Shown: positions 26,703-35,523 of the stretch, in pieces
Numbering within the stretch: the stretch's first letter is position 1
Layout: each line of letters begins with the position of its first letter
Made by a program: the position numbers and the translations under genes
Source of the DNA: Sinorhizobium chiapasense
GTDB taxonomy: Bacteria; Pseudomonadota; Alphaproteobacteria; Rhizobiales; Rhizobiaceae
DNA length: 64,000 nt
Assembly (NCBI RefSeq): GCF_036488675.1
Contig: NZ_CP133148.1
Location: forward strand, 1,426,001-1,490,000
Direction: 5' to 3'
Notes under the pieces: model-generated
Databases searched by the model: none
Seen by the model: the letters and a program-made list of their open reading frames with translations, nothing else
What the model was told of the DNA's origin: nothing

Positions 26703-28103
26703 TCAACCCTTACGCCGGCGGCAGCGCCAGTTCCAGTCGCGCTCGGGACCGATATCGATGTGAACCGATTCCGTGTGGCAATAGGTGCCGACGCCGCCTC
26801 GGCCCGGAATGCTGCGCAGGAAGCTCGCGAGCTCCCACTTGTTGACACCCTTGACCTGGATGTCGGCGGCTTCGCATCGCGTGTGGAGAGACTGGCGTTT
26901 CCGGTTGACCTTGATCGCCCTCAGGCCGGAGGTCACCATGACCCTCTGGCCGTAGTGTCTCTCGACCGTCCTCAACATCTCGAGAAGTTCCGGCTTGAAG
27001 CAGCCGGTCTCCACGCTCTCTGTCTGCAGCACAAGGCCGTTCGGCGCGAGACGGGCGAGACCGGATAGAGCCGCCGTCTGGACTGGTGCGTCCTCCTCGT
27101 CGGCGACGTGATCTTCATGCTCCATGCTGAAAAGCGGATTCATGTTGACGCCAGGCAACGAACTGTAGGCGAGCGAGGCGACTTGCGGCTGGCTCGCGTT
27201 GCTGGCCGTGATGGTCTTCTTCTCCGCCTGCTGGACGGTGCGTTCGCCGTCGGCCCGCGGCTTCTCCTTTCGCTTCGGCGCAAAGAGGCTTGCGAGCGTC
27301 CAGGTCTTTGTCCTTTGCTGCCTCTCGCCCTCTTTTTTCGCCGGATCGGCCGGTTGACCGGGATTCGCATGCGGAAGTGCCGCCGGATCCACCGAGGCAA
27401 CTTCTACAGGCTGCAACTCCACTGGCATTTTGCCGGACAGTGCCGCTTGCGCGCTGAGCGGGAGCGGAACGACGAGAGGAAGGTCGTTTCCGGCGCCTGT
27501 CGCCGGTTCGCTCGCGGCCGGGTCTGCGACGGTCTGCACTGCTGCCGGCGTCTCGTTGCTGGCGCCCTCTTGCGATGGAGCGGCGGGCTCGGTCACGGTT
27601 TGCCCGTTGCTGAAGAGACTGTTGTTTGTGGCATTGACCGTTGTTGGTTGCGGCAGGATGGCGTTGCCGGGCGCTGCACCCGCCGCCTGGTTGGCATCCG
27701 GTTGCCCTTCAGCCGTGGCGGTGGGTGTTTGTCCGTAAATGCTGGACGAGGTGGCGCGCAGGCCCGTGCTTTGCATCGTCAACGATTGCTGTGTCGCCGC
27801 CGGATCGGCCTGGGCAGCAACGCTCGTAGCCTGCGGCGCGACTGTTCCCTGCTCAGCCGCGATCTGCGCCTCGCCGGCATCGCTTTCGGTCTCAGCGGTC
27901 TGCGACGGTGTCGCCGATTGCTGCGGCTTCAGGGAAGCCACCTCGTCGCCGGTAGACGACATGCAACCTGCCAATGCGAACAATGATACGGACAATGCGA
28001 CCGCGCGTCCGAACGTCACGAACGAGCATTTCCCCTCCAGATGTTGCAACGTCTTATCCCCGCTCTCCGTGCAGGTCCGAGGCTTTCGCCGTCGCACATG
28101 CAT
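26703..28103 (-). CDS. Lipoprotein with C-terminal peptidase M15 / DUF882-like domain
   Basis: Up to 466 aa. A signal peptide ends in the lipobox FALAGC, then comes a long low-complexity Ala/Gln/Thr linker (about residues 50-310), and a C-terminal domain of about 110 residues with SLHTRCEAADI and the later CHTESVHIDIG: the H-x6-D and H-x-D metal ligands of the M15 / DUF882 (YcbK-like) group. Expected to be tethered to a membrane and act on peptidoglycan. The start is uncertain: a GTG at 28019 (29th codon) would place the lipobox Cys at residue 19 and is attractive. Confidence 0.82.
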   Translation of the reverse strand: MHVRRRKPRTCTESGDKTLQHLEGKCSFVTFGRAVALSVSLFALAGCMSSTGDEVASLKPQQSATPSQTAETESDAGEAQIAAEQGTVAPQATSVAAQADPAATQQSLTMQSTGLRATSSSIYGQTPTATAEGQPDANQAAGAAPGNAILPQPTTVNATNNSLFSNGQTVTEPAAPSQEGASNETPAAVQTVADPAASEPATGAGNDLPLVVPLPLSAQAALSGKMPVELQPVEVASVDPAALPHANPGQPADPAKKEGERQQRTKTWTLASLFAPKRKEKPRADGERTVQQAEKKTITASNASQPQVASLAYSSLPGVNMNPLFSMEHEDHVADEEDAPVQTAALSGLARLAPNGLVLQTESVETGCFKPELLEMLRTVERHYGQRVMVTSGLRAIKVNRKRQSLHTRCEAADIQVKGVNKWELASFLRSIPGRGGVGTYCHTESVHIDIGPERDWNWRCRRRKG

Positions 28104-28459
28104 TAAGTCTCAGTTCCGAAACATCGCCCCAGAACAAACAACTCATTTTCCTCGCGGTGAGCAAAAGCCACACCACGGGAAAGGTCAGGCCAAGTAAAGG
28201 GCTTTGACGCCGCAATTGATTGCGAAGCAGAACCCCGTTTCAACGTCTGGTGCGCAAAGTTAATGAACATCGCGCAATTTGTAAACCTGCACTAACCTTT
28301 TTGTGCCTTCACAATAGATACGCAAAGGCCCGGCATCCTGGCCGGGCCTAAGATCATTCGCCGATGTTTCCGATCTTTGGGGCTTCGCCTTGGGTGCCGT
28401 GCCAAACGGACCGAGCCGAAGGCACGGTTGGACGCTAGTCAGCCGAAATTGCGCGGAGC
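28104..28459. other. Intergenic region between the M15 lipoprotein and gloA
   Basis: About 355 nt. It contains the presumed lipoprotein promoter (AT-rich 28200-28320) and the terminator-like hairpin at 28324-28350. No gene recognised. Confidence 0.4.
28324..28350 (-). terminator. Probable terminator downstream of gloA
   Basis: Minus strand TAGGCCCGGCC-AGGAT-GCCGGGCCTTTG, a strong 8-9 bp GC stem with a short T-run, 110 nt after the gloA stop. Confidence 0.55.
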
Positions 28460-28900
28460 TTACCAGCTGCCGGTATTAGCCATCGAAGCCCAGGGCTCCT
28501 GCGCGGGCAGATGCTCGCCTTTCTGCAAGATCTCGATCGAAATTCCGTCCGGTGAGCGCACAAAAGCCATGTGCCCGTCACGCGGAGGACGGTTGATGGT
28601 CACGCCATTGTCCATCAGATGTTTGCAGAAGCCGTAGATGTCGTCCACTTCGTAGGCGAGATGGCCGAAGTTGCGGCCGCCGGTGTAGTCCTCCGTGTCC
28701 CAGTTATAGGTGAGTTCGAGGCAGGGGGAGCCCCCGTCCTTGGCCTGGTCGAGATCCGCAGGCGCGGTGAGAAAGACCAGTGTGAACCGGCCTTTTTCGT
28801 TTTCGTACCGACGGATTTCCCGGAGGCCGAAGAGCGTGCAGTAGAAGTGAAGAGCCTTGTCCAGGTCCTTCACACGAACCATCGTGTGCAGATAGCGCAT
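28460..28900 (-). CDS. gloA: Glyoxalase I (lactoylglutathione lyase)
   Basis: A 146-aa metalloenzyme that isomerises the methylglyoxal-glutathione adduct. Two beta-alpha-beta-beta-beta units are visible: [20 protein letters not shown] with the first metal His, LELTYNWD with Glu, [11 protein letters not shown] with the second His, and [12 protein letters not shown] with the last Glu. ATG 28900 has AGGGA upstream; an earlier open-frame start is not needed. Length is usual for bacterial GloA. Confidence 0.94.
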   Translation of the reverse strand: MRYLHTMVRVKDLDKALHFYCTLFGLREIRRYENEKGRFTLVFLTAPADLDQAKDGGSPCLELTYNWDTEDYTGGRNFGHLAYEVDDIYGFCKHLMDNGVTINRPPRDGHMAFVRSPDGISIEILQKGEHLPAQEPWASMANTGSW

Positions 28901-29094
28901 TGGGTTGTCCCTGTTTCTGAGAATATGGCGTATACTTAGCCTGCAGCAAGCCAGAGGCAAGGCTGCGTCCCCATAAATGACCCCGGCCAAAATATGTCGA
29001 GGGACTTGCGCATGCGCGGCGGGACGATGTTATTCTGGTCAATAAGAATCAGTTAACCGTATCAAGAGTTGCGCGTAAACGAGGGGCTGGGAGA

Positions 29095-29673
29095 ATGGCG
29101 GATAGAACATCTTCGAAAGACGTCATCCACAATGACGACTTTGGCAATGACGCCCTTGACCTCATCGAAATTACCGGCGTTATCAAGTGGTTCGACGTTG
29201 CAAAGGGCTTCGGCTTTATTGTGCCCGACAACGGCATGCAGGATGTATTGCTGCATGTTACCTGCCTGCGGCGCGACGGCTATCAGACGGTTCTTGAGGG
29301 TGCGCGCGTCGTCGCGCTTGTTCAGAAACGGGACCGCGGATACCAGGCTTTCCGCATTCTCTCGATGGATCAGTCGACTGCCGTTCATCCTTCGCAGCTT
29401 CCCCCGGTCAGAACACATGTTCAGGTCACGCCGACCAGCGGCCTGGAGCGCGTGCTCGTAAAGTGGTTCAACCGCACCAAAGGTTTTGGTTTCCTGACGC
29501 GCGGTGAGGGGACCGAAGACATCTTCGTGCACATGGAGACGCTGCGCCGTTTCGGGCTCACGGAACTGCGGCCCGGGCAGGTGGTGCTGGTGCGCTTCGG
29601 CGACGGCGAAAAGGGTCTCATGGCAGCGGAAATTCATCCCGACGGCCCGACGCCAACCAACCGGTCGCATTGA
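29095..29673 (+). CDS. Double cold-shock-domain protein
   Basis: A 192-aa protein with two complete cold-shock domains, near residues 27-92 and 119-185. Each has the RNP1-type motif: KWFDVAKGFGFIVP and KWFNRTKGFGFLTR, with RNP2-like DVLLHVT and DIFVHME. Single-domain CspA proteins are about 70 aa; tandem forms of this length are usual in alphaproteobacteria. It should bind single-stranded RNA or DNA. ATG 29095 follows GGGAG. Its stop overlaps the DUF192 start (TGATG), so the two are translationally coupled. Confidence 0.93.
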   Translation: MADRTSSKDVIHNDDFGNDALDLIEITGVIKWFDVAKGFGFIVPDNGMQDVLLHVTCLRRDGYQTVLEGARVVALVQKRDRGYQAFRILSMDQSTAVHPSQLPPVRTHVQVTPTSGLERVLVKWFNRTKGFGFLTRGEGTEDIFVHMETLRRFGLTELRPGQVVLVRFGDGEKGLMAAEIHPDGPTPTNRSH

Positions 29674-30152
29674 TGGCTTCGTCTCTCAACATATTTGCAA
29701 GAAGCGCCGTCGCGGCGCTTTTTTTGTTGTCGCTGTTCGTTTCCGCGGTTTTCGCCGACGTTTCCTTTGGGCGTGACAAGGTCCGTCTTTTGACAGCGGC
29801 GGGCGCCCACGACCTGACGGTCGAACTCGCGGTCGACCCGGGCCAGCGCGAGCAGGGACTCATGCACCGCCGGCAGATGGCGCCCGACCACGGCATGCTG
29901 TTCGATTTTGGCGAGACGCGCCGGGTAATGATGTGGATGAAGAATACCTATTTGCCTCTGGATATGCTCTTCGTTGCGCACGATGGAACGGTACGCACGA
30001 TTCATGAAAACGCGGTGCCGTTGTCCGAGGCGATCATCGATTCCGGCGAGCCGGTGGCATTCGTGCTCGAGCTCAACGCCGGTACGGTGAAACGACTCGG
30101 TATAAAGCCGGGCGACCGCCTCGAAGGTTCCCGGATCCCGGCCGCAAACTGA
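29673..30152 (+). CDS. Secreted DUF192 protein
   Basis: A 159-aa exported protein: a signal peptide ending near VFADV, then a DUF192 domain with LAVDPGQREQGLMHRRQM and WMKNTYLPLDMLFVA, the family signature. No biochemical activity is established for the family. It is coupled to the cold-shock gene through TGATG, an arrangement frequent in Rhizobiales. tRNA-Pro follows 90 nt later. Confidence 0.9.
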   Translation: MASSLNIFARSAVAALFLLSLFVSAVFADVSFGRDKVRLLTAAGAHDLTVELAVDPGQREQGLMHRRQMAPDHGMLFDFGETRRVMMWMKNTYLPLDMLFVAHDGTVRTIHENAVPLSEAIIDSGEPVAFVLELNAGTVKRLGIKPGDRLEGSRIPAAN

Positions 30153-30241
30153 GCGCGACGGGTTTGCCGTGCCCTTCCGCCGAGCACAAAATTCATGTTG
30201 CAGGCACGAGGCGAAGCGTGTATCTCCGGGCCTCGTTGGTA

Positions 30242-30318
<77 letters not shown>

Positions 30319-30726
30319 CCTAATTTCATGAAATCATTGATATTTTGGCGTGTCGTTTTTAGCGACTCGCCTGCGCCCGTGTGAGAGAGCACGGCGCGCG
30401 CTCTGAGGCACAAGAGAAGCTCTGCTCTGATCCGTTCCCACTGGTTCGCAACCAACGGGTTGGACGCGCCGGTAGCGCATTTCCAGTCGGCACCGCAAGC
30501 TGTCGGAAAAGCGTCATTTTCCCATCATCGGTCATTCCGTTTTGGATCAATCTGCGCTAAGGGAAGACGCACGGCGGGACCAAAAGCCAGGCTGTGCTGC
30601 TGCACAATTCCTTAATTCGAGTCGATTTAAACTCAGGAATTATGCAGCAAATAAACGTGTTTCAGCGATCGTTGGCATGTGAAAGCCGCGGCGCTGCGAT
30701 GGAATAAACGGGAGCCGTTCGAGACA
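30319..30726. other. Intergenic region between tRNA-Pro and the NDUFS4-like gene
   Basis: About 410 nt. The second half is a RIME-like element (30600-30700); the first 280 nt contain no gene that I can support. Confidence 0.4.
30600..30700. repeat. RIME1-type palindromic repeat, diverged
   Basis: First arm pair CTGCACAATTCCTTAA...GAATTATGCAG, then the linker AATAAACGTGTTTCAGCG and a decayed second palindrome ending GCCGCGGCGCTGCG. Same layout as the intact copies at 37448 and 53307, with base changes in the second half. Confidence 0.7.
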
Positions 30727-31032
30727 ATGTCCGCGAAGATCTATCGTCCTGCAAAGACAGCCATGCAGTCCGGCAAGGCCAAGACGCATCTGTGGGTGTT
30801 GGAGTTCGATCAGGAAAAACCGCGTACCATTGACCCGATCATGGGATATACGAGCTCCGGCGACATGCGCCAGCAACTGCGGCTCACCTTCGAGAGCGCG
30901 GAACAGGCCATCGCCTACGCTGAACGCAACGGCATCGACTACCGCGTGATCGCGCCGAAGGATTCGACGCGCAAGAATGTGTCCTATTCGGACAATTTCC
31001 GTTTCAACCGGATGCAGCCCTGGACCCACTAG
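30727..31032 (+). CDS. NADH dehydrogenase accessory subunit, NDUFS4-like (ETC complex I family)
   Basis: A 101-aa protein of the ETC_C1_NDUFS4 family, the alphaproteobacterial counterpart of the 18-kDa complex I subunit. It begins MSAKIYRPAKTAMQSG, a strong family start, followed by WVLEFDQEKPRTIDPIMGYTSS and the C-terminal FNRMQPWTH. It binds the matrix/cytosolic arm of complex I in mitochondria. ATG 30727 is chosen because the preceding open residues come from the RIME element. Its gene is alone between two tRNA genes. Confidence 0.93.
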   Translation: MSAKIYRPAKTAMQSGKAKTHLWVLEFDQEKPRTIDPIMGYTSSGDMRQQLRLTFESAEQAIAYAERNGIDYRVIAPKDSTRKNVSYSDNFRFNRMQPWTH

Positions 31033-31069
31033 AGGTTCCTGGTAAGTCCGCGAGAGGGCAACGCCCAAC

Positions 31070-31146
<77 letters not shown>

Positions 31147-31242
31147 AACTACCATCTAAATAATTGAGTTTGCTACAGGTTTGACTTTGGTGCAGCTAAA
31201 GCTTGTTCGTAAGGCCTTCCGAAGCGGCTCGCGAGACGCTCC

Positions 31243-32151
31243 CTATAGTCTTCCTTCGTGCAGACCTCGGCCATCGCGAGCCGGGTCCAACCGTACATGG
31301 CCATCGTCGGGCTGGCGTTCCCCTGTGGCTGGTCGCTCATCGTAGGGGCAGCCTTCTGGGCTGTGCCCGGCCGCCTGATGTAGATCGCCGTCTGCGGCCC
31401 GACTGAATTTGAGCGGCAGTTCCTCCTCCTCGAACTTCCTCACGCGCTGGTCGTAGTTCGGCGAAATCGTGCCCAGCACGCGATCCCAGAACGAGAAATA
31501 GTTGCCGTAGTTGTATCGAAATCCCGAATGATGCTGGTCGTGGAAAGTCGTGCACAGCAAGGGGGACGGATAACGGGTTGTCGATGAGGCGAAATATTCG
31601 AACCCGCAGTGTCCGAACATGCCGTTGAAATGTTCGAACAGCCTCTGTGCGATGAGAATCGCTGGCGGAAACGGCACAACGAACACGATTGCGGCTGAGA
31701 ACCCCTGCAATAGAAAATTGTCGAAGACATCCTCCGAATAGGTGCTCCAGATCGTTGGCGCGACACTCTTATGATGAAGTGCGTGCAGCGGGTAGAGCCA
31801 CTTCGTATGGAGCAATCGGTGCATGAAATAGAACCAGGTATCGTAGAGAAACATGCACAGGATAAAAAGCGGGACCGCGGCCCACCAAGTGAAAGCCCAG
31901 GGCGCCGGCGTCCAGCCCTTTTGCTGGGCGTAAAGGCCGATGGTCAGCGGCAGGCAAGCGCTGAACATTGAAGCCAGGCTCTGGCGGATTTCCGCATTGC
32001 GACGTTTGTCGGAACCGCGCCCCTTCTGAATCTTTCGTTCAGGATTGCGGTTGTTGACCCAGGTGAGACCATAACCAAGGGCGAAATAGGTAGCGACCGT
32101 CGTGGCGTAGAATCCGAACAGAAACAGAAGATGGGACAGTTCGTCCGACAT
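31243..32151 (-). CDS. Sterol desaturase / fatty acid hydroxylase family membrane protein
   Basis: A 302-aa integral membrane di-iron oxygenase. The histidine clusters are all visible: MHRLLH (HxxxH), HALHH (HxxHH) and HDQHH (HxxHH), set between four or more hydrophobic helices. In bacteria these enzymes act on hydroxylated lipids, carotenoids or sphingoid-type substrates; the substrate here is unknown. The last 45 residues are low in hydrophobicity and look unlike the family, while an overlapping frame (31173-31340) reads a more protein-like end, so a frameshift near the 3' end is possible. Start at 32151 is likely; a second Met at 32199 is an alternative. Confidence 0.82.
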   Translation of the reverse strand: MSDELSHLLFLFGFYATTVATYFALGYGLTWVNNRNPERKIQKGRGSDKRRNAEIRQSLASMFSACLPLTIGLYAQQKGWTPAPWAFTWWAAVPLFILCMFLYDTWFYFMHRLLHTKWLYPLHALHHKSVAPTIWSTYSEDVFDNFLLQGFSAAIVFVVPFPPAILIAQRLFEHFNGMFGHCGFEYFASSTTRYPSPLLCTTFHDQHHSGFRYNYGNYFSFWDRVLGTISPNYDQRVRKFEEEELPLKFSRAADGDLHQAAGHSPEGCPYDERPATGERQPDDGHVRLDPARDGRGLHEGRL

Positions 32152-32622
32152 CGGCACCCGCAGCCCCCGAGCTAAAATCGCGCCGCCGGAACATGCCATG
32201 CCGTTCTGGCAATTCAAAGTGGAAATGCGCGCGTCGGCAAGACTGCGGGAGGTCGCCTCGGCCGCGGCCTCCACGTGGAGGATCTTTATTTGGGAGATAT
32301 TTCTCGATTCCCGCCTGCGCACCCTCCGGGCCGAAGCCGGCTTGCTGTTCCGGCTTGTTGGCGGCTGATTCGGGCTCCAGGGCCCGTCAACACGCAGCGA
32401 CAGACAAAAGATCAGCCGTCATCGTGGCGCGAGAGGCTAGCCTGCGCAGTAGCTTCCGCTGTTCACGTTGACAAATCTAGATTTAGCGATCTCTAAACAT
32501 TGAATGAACGCAAAGCGAACAATCGCCAAACGGTTGCAGAACATGACATATTCGTCACATTGGTGTAGTGTGTGCGCCCCTTCAGCGGCACTGAACCACT
32601 AAAATCTGAGAGTTGAGCCGAC
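32152..32622. other. Gene-poor stretch upstream of the desaturase
   Basis: About 470 nt. A TTGACA at 32469 could belong to a plus-strand promoter, but no partner is clear. No gene can be supported. Confidence 0.35.
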
Positions 32623-32805
32623 ATGATCGAAGCGCCAATATTCCTTCTGCCTGAATTCGGGGAGATGACTATGGACGCCGATCTGACCGAGTTGTTCATG
32701 GGGATAGGTGCGGCATTGCTCGTGCTTGTGACATTGGTCGCGATTGCACCCGAGGTCGGGGGGCCGACTGATACCGTTGCAGTCTCTATTGCATCTGCAT
32801 CGTAG
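32623..32805 (+). CDS. Possible small single-helix membrane protein
   Basis: A 60-aa frame with an acidic N-terminus, one good membrane helix (LFMGIGAALLVLVTLVAIAP) and a short tail. The Shine-Dalgarno is weak (GAG only), and no homologue is recognised. A promoter-like TTGACA lies 155 nt upstream. It may be a real small protein, but the evidence is the helix alone. Confidence 0.25.
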   Translation: MIEAPIFLLPEFGEMTMDADLTELFMGIGAALLVLVTLVAIAPEVGGPTDTVAVSIASAS

Positions 32806-33090
32806 AAAGTCTTTCCCGCTGGCGTTTTGACGTGTTGGTCGGCGTCAGACCCCTGCCTGCAACGGGAATGACCTCCGATTTCTCGCTTGTGTCCTTTGCG
32901 CCCAGTGGCTGAACGGTGGTCGGCGCGATCGACTTCGTCTGGGTGTTTCTTGCGACCAGCGGGTTGATGGACGCAGGCAGACTTTCTCTGCTCCGCTTGG
33001 TTTCCGCGGTGGCCCAACTTCTCCTTCTGAGTTGAGGAAGGCGAAGGCGGGTTGCTCATCGGCGACCCCTCCGCAGTGGCACCATTCAAC

Positions 33091-33117
33091 AAAAAAGGCC
33101 GGGCTGAACCCGACCTT
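33091..33117 (-). terminator. Strong minus-strand terminator, shared with 62.55 kb
   Basis: Minus strand AAGGTCGGGT-TCA-GCCCGGCCTTTTTT. The sequence just before it (TTGACCACGGATGTACTGGC) is closely similar to that before the terminator at 62550-62583. This marks a minus-strand transcript ending here with no confident gene upstream of it. Confidence 0.75.
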
Positions 33118-33697
33118 CCTGCAGCCATTGCCAGTACATCCGTGGTCAATGACAGTATGGCTATTTTCTTAGCTGCTGAACGTGACGTGAGCGTGACAGA
33201 GGCGTGATGCGATCAGTGGTCCCGATATTGCAGATCAATGTGGATGAAGCCGACGAGAGCGTCTTGATGCCGAGCCGCTGATCGACCATCACAGTTGAGA
33301 TGAGCCCGCAGGCGCGTAAACGTTGCCCATGCGGCACCGCCGCTGGTCGAAGCTCGATATCGCGCCCGAGTTCGGCTTCCTGACGCACCGCGCCGAACCA
33401 TCGCCTCGGCGCGAGAAAGAGATGGAGGTCCCAGAACGGGGCAGAAGGGACTATTGGGGCGTCGCTCTGGGACCTCGCGCGTTCACGCCGGCATTGGGGA
33501 TAACCGCCGTTGGCGCTCAACGGCTGCAATATGTGTCAGGAGCGACATTCCGCAACGGCCTTAGGACCTATGGCTGTGCCGCGTGGGACTAAGGTCCGAT
33601 ACATGCCCTTTTTGGGGCTGCCTTCGACGGGATCGCCGGAACACTCTTGAACCCGACGGGTTCGGCTTCGGAAGGGATTTTATTTGGAGTGCTTCCG
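33118..33697. other. Unassigned stretch with a probable short minus-strand transcript
   Basis: About 580 nt. The part 33118-33200 belongs to the transcript ended at 33091 (see the paired element at 62586). Minus-strand and plus-strand frames of about 90-120 codons exist in 33160-33600 but have no ribosome site or recognisable fold. Confidence 0.35.
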
Positions 33698-34462
33698 ATG
33701 ATGAAAGGTATCCTTATAAAGAGCGCAATTGCTTTGAGCCTGGGCGTCACCTACACGCCTGCTCTCGCGCAGACCGAGCAGCCGGCACAAGGTCAATCCA
33801 CCGAATGCCCGGCAGGCACCGAATGTCCGCAAGGCGGTGCCCAGGGCCAGCAGCCTGATGCGCAGGGCGGCACAGTTCAACCGGACGGTGAAGGTACCGG
33901 ACAGGGCCAGCAGCCTATGGACGAGCCGCAGCCTGACGCTGAGCAGGGCGGAACCGGACAGCAGCTGCAGCAGGATCAGCAATCGCAACCCGATACCGGC
34001 ACGCCCGAGCAACAACAGCAGCAAGATCAAGTCGCGCCCGAACCAGAGCAGCCGGACCAACCCGACGCCGAACAGCAGCCTTCGGAAGGACAAACGGACC
34101 AACAGCAACCCGATCAGGGTCAGACCGAGCAGCCGCAAGGCGGAACCGGTCAGCCCGCTGAGGGTGAATCGCAGCAGACCCAGCAGGGTCAGGACTCTGA
34201 TGGCGGCGATGTCAACGTGACGGTGGAGCAGAAGACGGAAATCACGCAGATCGTCAAAGAGGAGAACGTCGAGCCCGTCGACGTTGATTTCAACGTGACG
34301 ATCGGCACGGCCGTTCCCGAAACCGTCGAACTGAGGCCTCTCCCGCAGCGTATCGTGAGGATCGTGCCAAGATACGAGGGCTACCGCTTCTTCGTCTTGG
34401 CCGATGGCCGGATCGTAATCGTTGAACCCTCGTCGCTTAAAATCGTCGTGATTCTGGCATAG
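33698..34462 (+). CDS. Secreted DUF1236 protein with Gln/Pro-rich linker
   Basis: A 254-aa exported protein: signal peptide to about residue 24 (ending ALAQ), then about 140 residues of Gln, Pro, Asp and Gly in loose repeats (QPDAQGG, GQGQQP, EQPDQPDAEQ), and a C-terminal DUF1236 domain with VDFNVTIGTAVPE and the closing YRFFVLADGRIVIVEP. Members occur widely in Rhizobiales, function unknown. ATG 33698 has GGAG 8 bases ahead. It opens a run of small envelope proteins on both strands. Confidence 0.85.
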   Translation: MMKGILIKSAIALSLGVTYTPALAQTEQPAQGQSTECPAGTECPQGGAQGQQPDAQGGTVQPDGEGTGQGQQPMDEPQPDAEQGGTGQQLQQDQQSQPDTGTPEQQQQQDQVAPEPEQPDQPDAEQQPSEGQTDQQQPDQGQTEQPQGGTGQPAEGESQQTQQGQDSDGGDVNVTVEQKTEITQIVKEENVEPVDVDFNVTIGTAVPETVELRPLPQRIVRIVPRYEGYRFFVLADGRIVIVEPSSLKIVVILA

Positions 34463-34615
34463 CGCTTCCGGACCAGGACGCCCGTTACGATTTCAGCGGA
34501 GCCCGATTTCGCACCCGCCCATGTGGTTTTTCGGCCTTGGCGCATGGGCAGCTGCGGAGCAAGGCGGCGGAAGTTCTGGGCTTTGGTCTTGTTAGTCTGG
34601 TCAGGAGGAGTGCGC

Positions 34616-34849
34616 ATGCCACCGCCAAAAGAGATGGATTTCGTGTTGGCCAGTCTTCCCTTGAGGATAGGGACCTACGTTCCCGATGATCTCATTGAGG
34701 ACTGGTTCGGTCCAGGCACAGGAATGAATCCGCCGGCTCACGCGGCACTGGCGGAAGCTGCGTCCTATGGCCGGCGATTCGAGTGTGAATTCAAGCATTA
34801 TCCCGAACGCAAGGAGGGCGTTTTCTGGAAATGGGTACCAGCGATTTAA
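34616..34849 (+). CDS. Small hypothetical protein
   Basis: A 77-aa protein with no recognised domain; the C-terminal part is aromatic and charged (YGRRFECEFKHYPERKEGVFWKW). ATG 34616 has a perfect AGGAGGAG five bases upstream, which decides the start and supports real translation. The next gene starts inside its last codons, so the two are coupled. Confidence 0.65.
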   Translation: MPPPKEMDFVLASLPLRIGTYVPDDLIEDWFGPGTGMNPPAHAALAEAASYGRRFECEFKHYPERKEGVFWKWVPAI

Positions 34850-35031
34850 ATCAGGGCGCGTTGGAGGCGAAAGCGATCGCTGCGGTCGCTGAAGAACTTG
34901 AGCGGCAAGCCGCTGAAGATCCTTCGAAGCTGCGTGTCAGCCGAACCAGGGGCAAACTCACTGTCAATGGCGAAATCGATGTCGACGCGGTGGTGATGGT
35001 GGTCGTCGGATCAATGGCAGGTGGTCCGTGA
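34831..35031 (+). CDS. Small hypothetical protein, overlapping the previous gene
   Basis: A 66-aa protein whose ATG lies 19 nt before the end of the preceding gene, with AAGGAGGG 12 bases ahead inside that gene. The N-terminus is an amphipathic helix (LEAKAIAAVAEELERQAAED) and the C-terminus hydrophobic. Unrecognised. Overlap and a good ribosome site suggest co-translation. Confidence 0.55.
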   Translation: MGTSDLNQGALEAKAIAAVAEELERQAAEDPSKLRVSRTRGKLTVNGEIDVDAVVMVVVGSMAGGP

Positions 35032-35190
35032 GGCACAGAATTGACGGGCAGCCGGAGAGGCTGACGCGCCAATGCGGTGTTCATGCAGTGGTGGTCGGCG
35101 GACTGGCTTCGGGCGGCCGCACTGGAACTTTATCCGTCCAGCATCGTTGAGGTTTAGCAACGACTTAAATGAGGACATGGAGGAGAAGCC

Positions 35191-35523
35191 ATGAACATCG
35201 GTAAGGTTCTTGCGACCGGATTGACCATGGCCGGCGCCCTTATGGCCCTGCCATCCGCTTCGCCGGCCCAGTCTCTGGACTTGTATATTGGCCCGGGCGG
35301 GCCTGACGTGCAAATGCGCGATCGGGAGTATGACCCCGACAACTATGGATCTTATCGCGGTTGCAGCGAACGCCAGGCCATTCGCCGCGCCTACAGGCTG
35401 GGGCTAAGTGATCCCGAAATTGAAGCCGTTACGCGCAGGCAGGTCGTCGTCGACGGCGTCGGACGCCGCGGCCTCACGACCGTATACTTTGCAAATCGGC
35501 CAGGCTGCCCCCGTATAGGCTGA
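35191..35523 (+). CDS. Secreted hypothetical protein
   Basis: A 110-aa exported protein: signal peptide ending near SPAQS, then a domain with GCSERQAIRRAYRLGL and a C-terminal VVVDGVGRRGLTTVYFANRP followed by a Cys, so the two cysteines may pair. Rhizobial genomes hold many such short secreted proteins; I know no function. The ATG has GGAGGAG seven bases ahead. Followed by 455 nt without a gene, holding a RIME fragment. Confidence 0.7.
   Translation: MNIGKVLATGLTMAGALMALPSASPAQSLDLYIGPGGPDVQMRDREYDPDNYGSYRGCSERQAIRRAYRLGLSDPEIEAVTRRQVVVDGVGRRGLTTVYFANRPGCPRIG

Noticed and set aside
32493..33149. 218-codon minus-strand frame
   Set aside because: Composition is mixed and it crosses a strong terminator at 33091; only the first 30 codons resemble the paired element at 62.6 kb.
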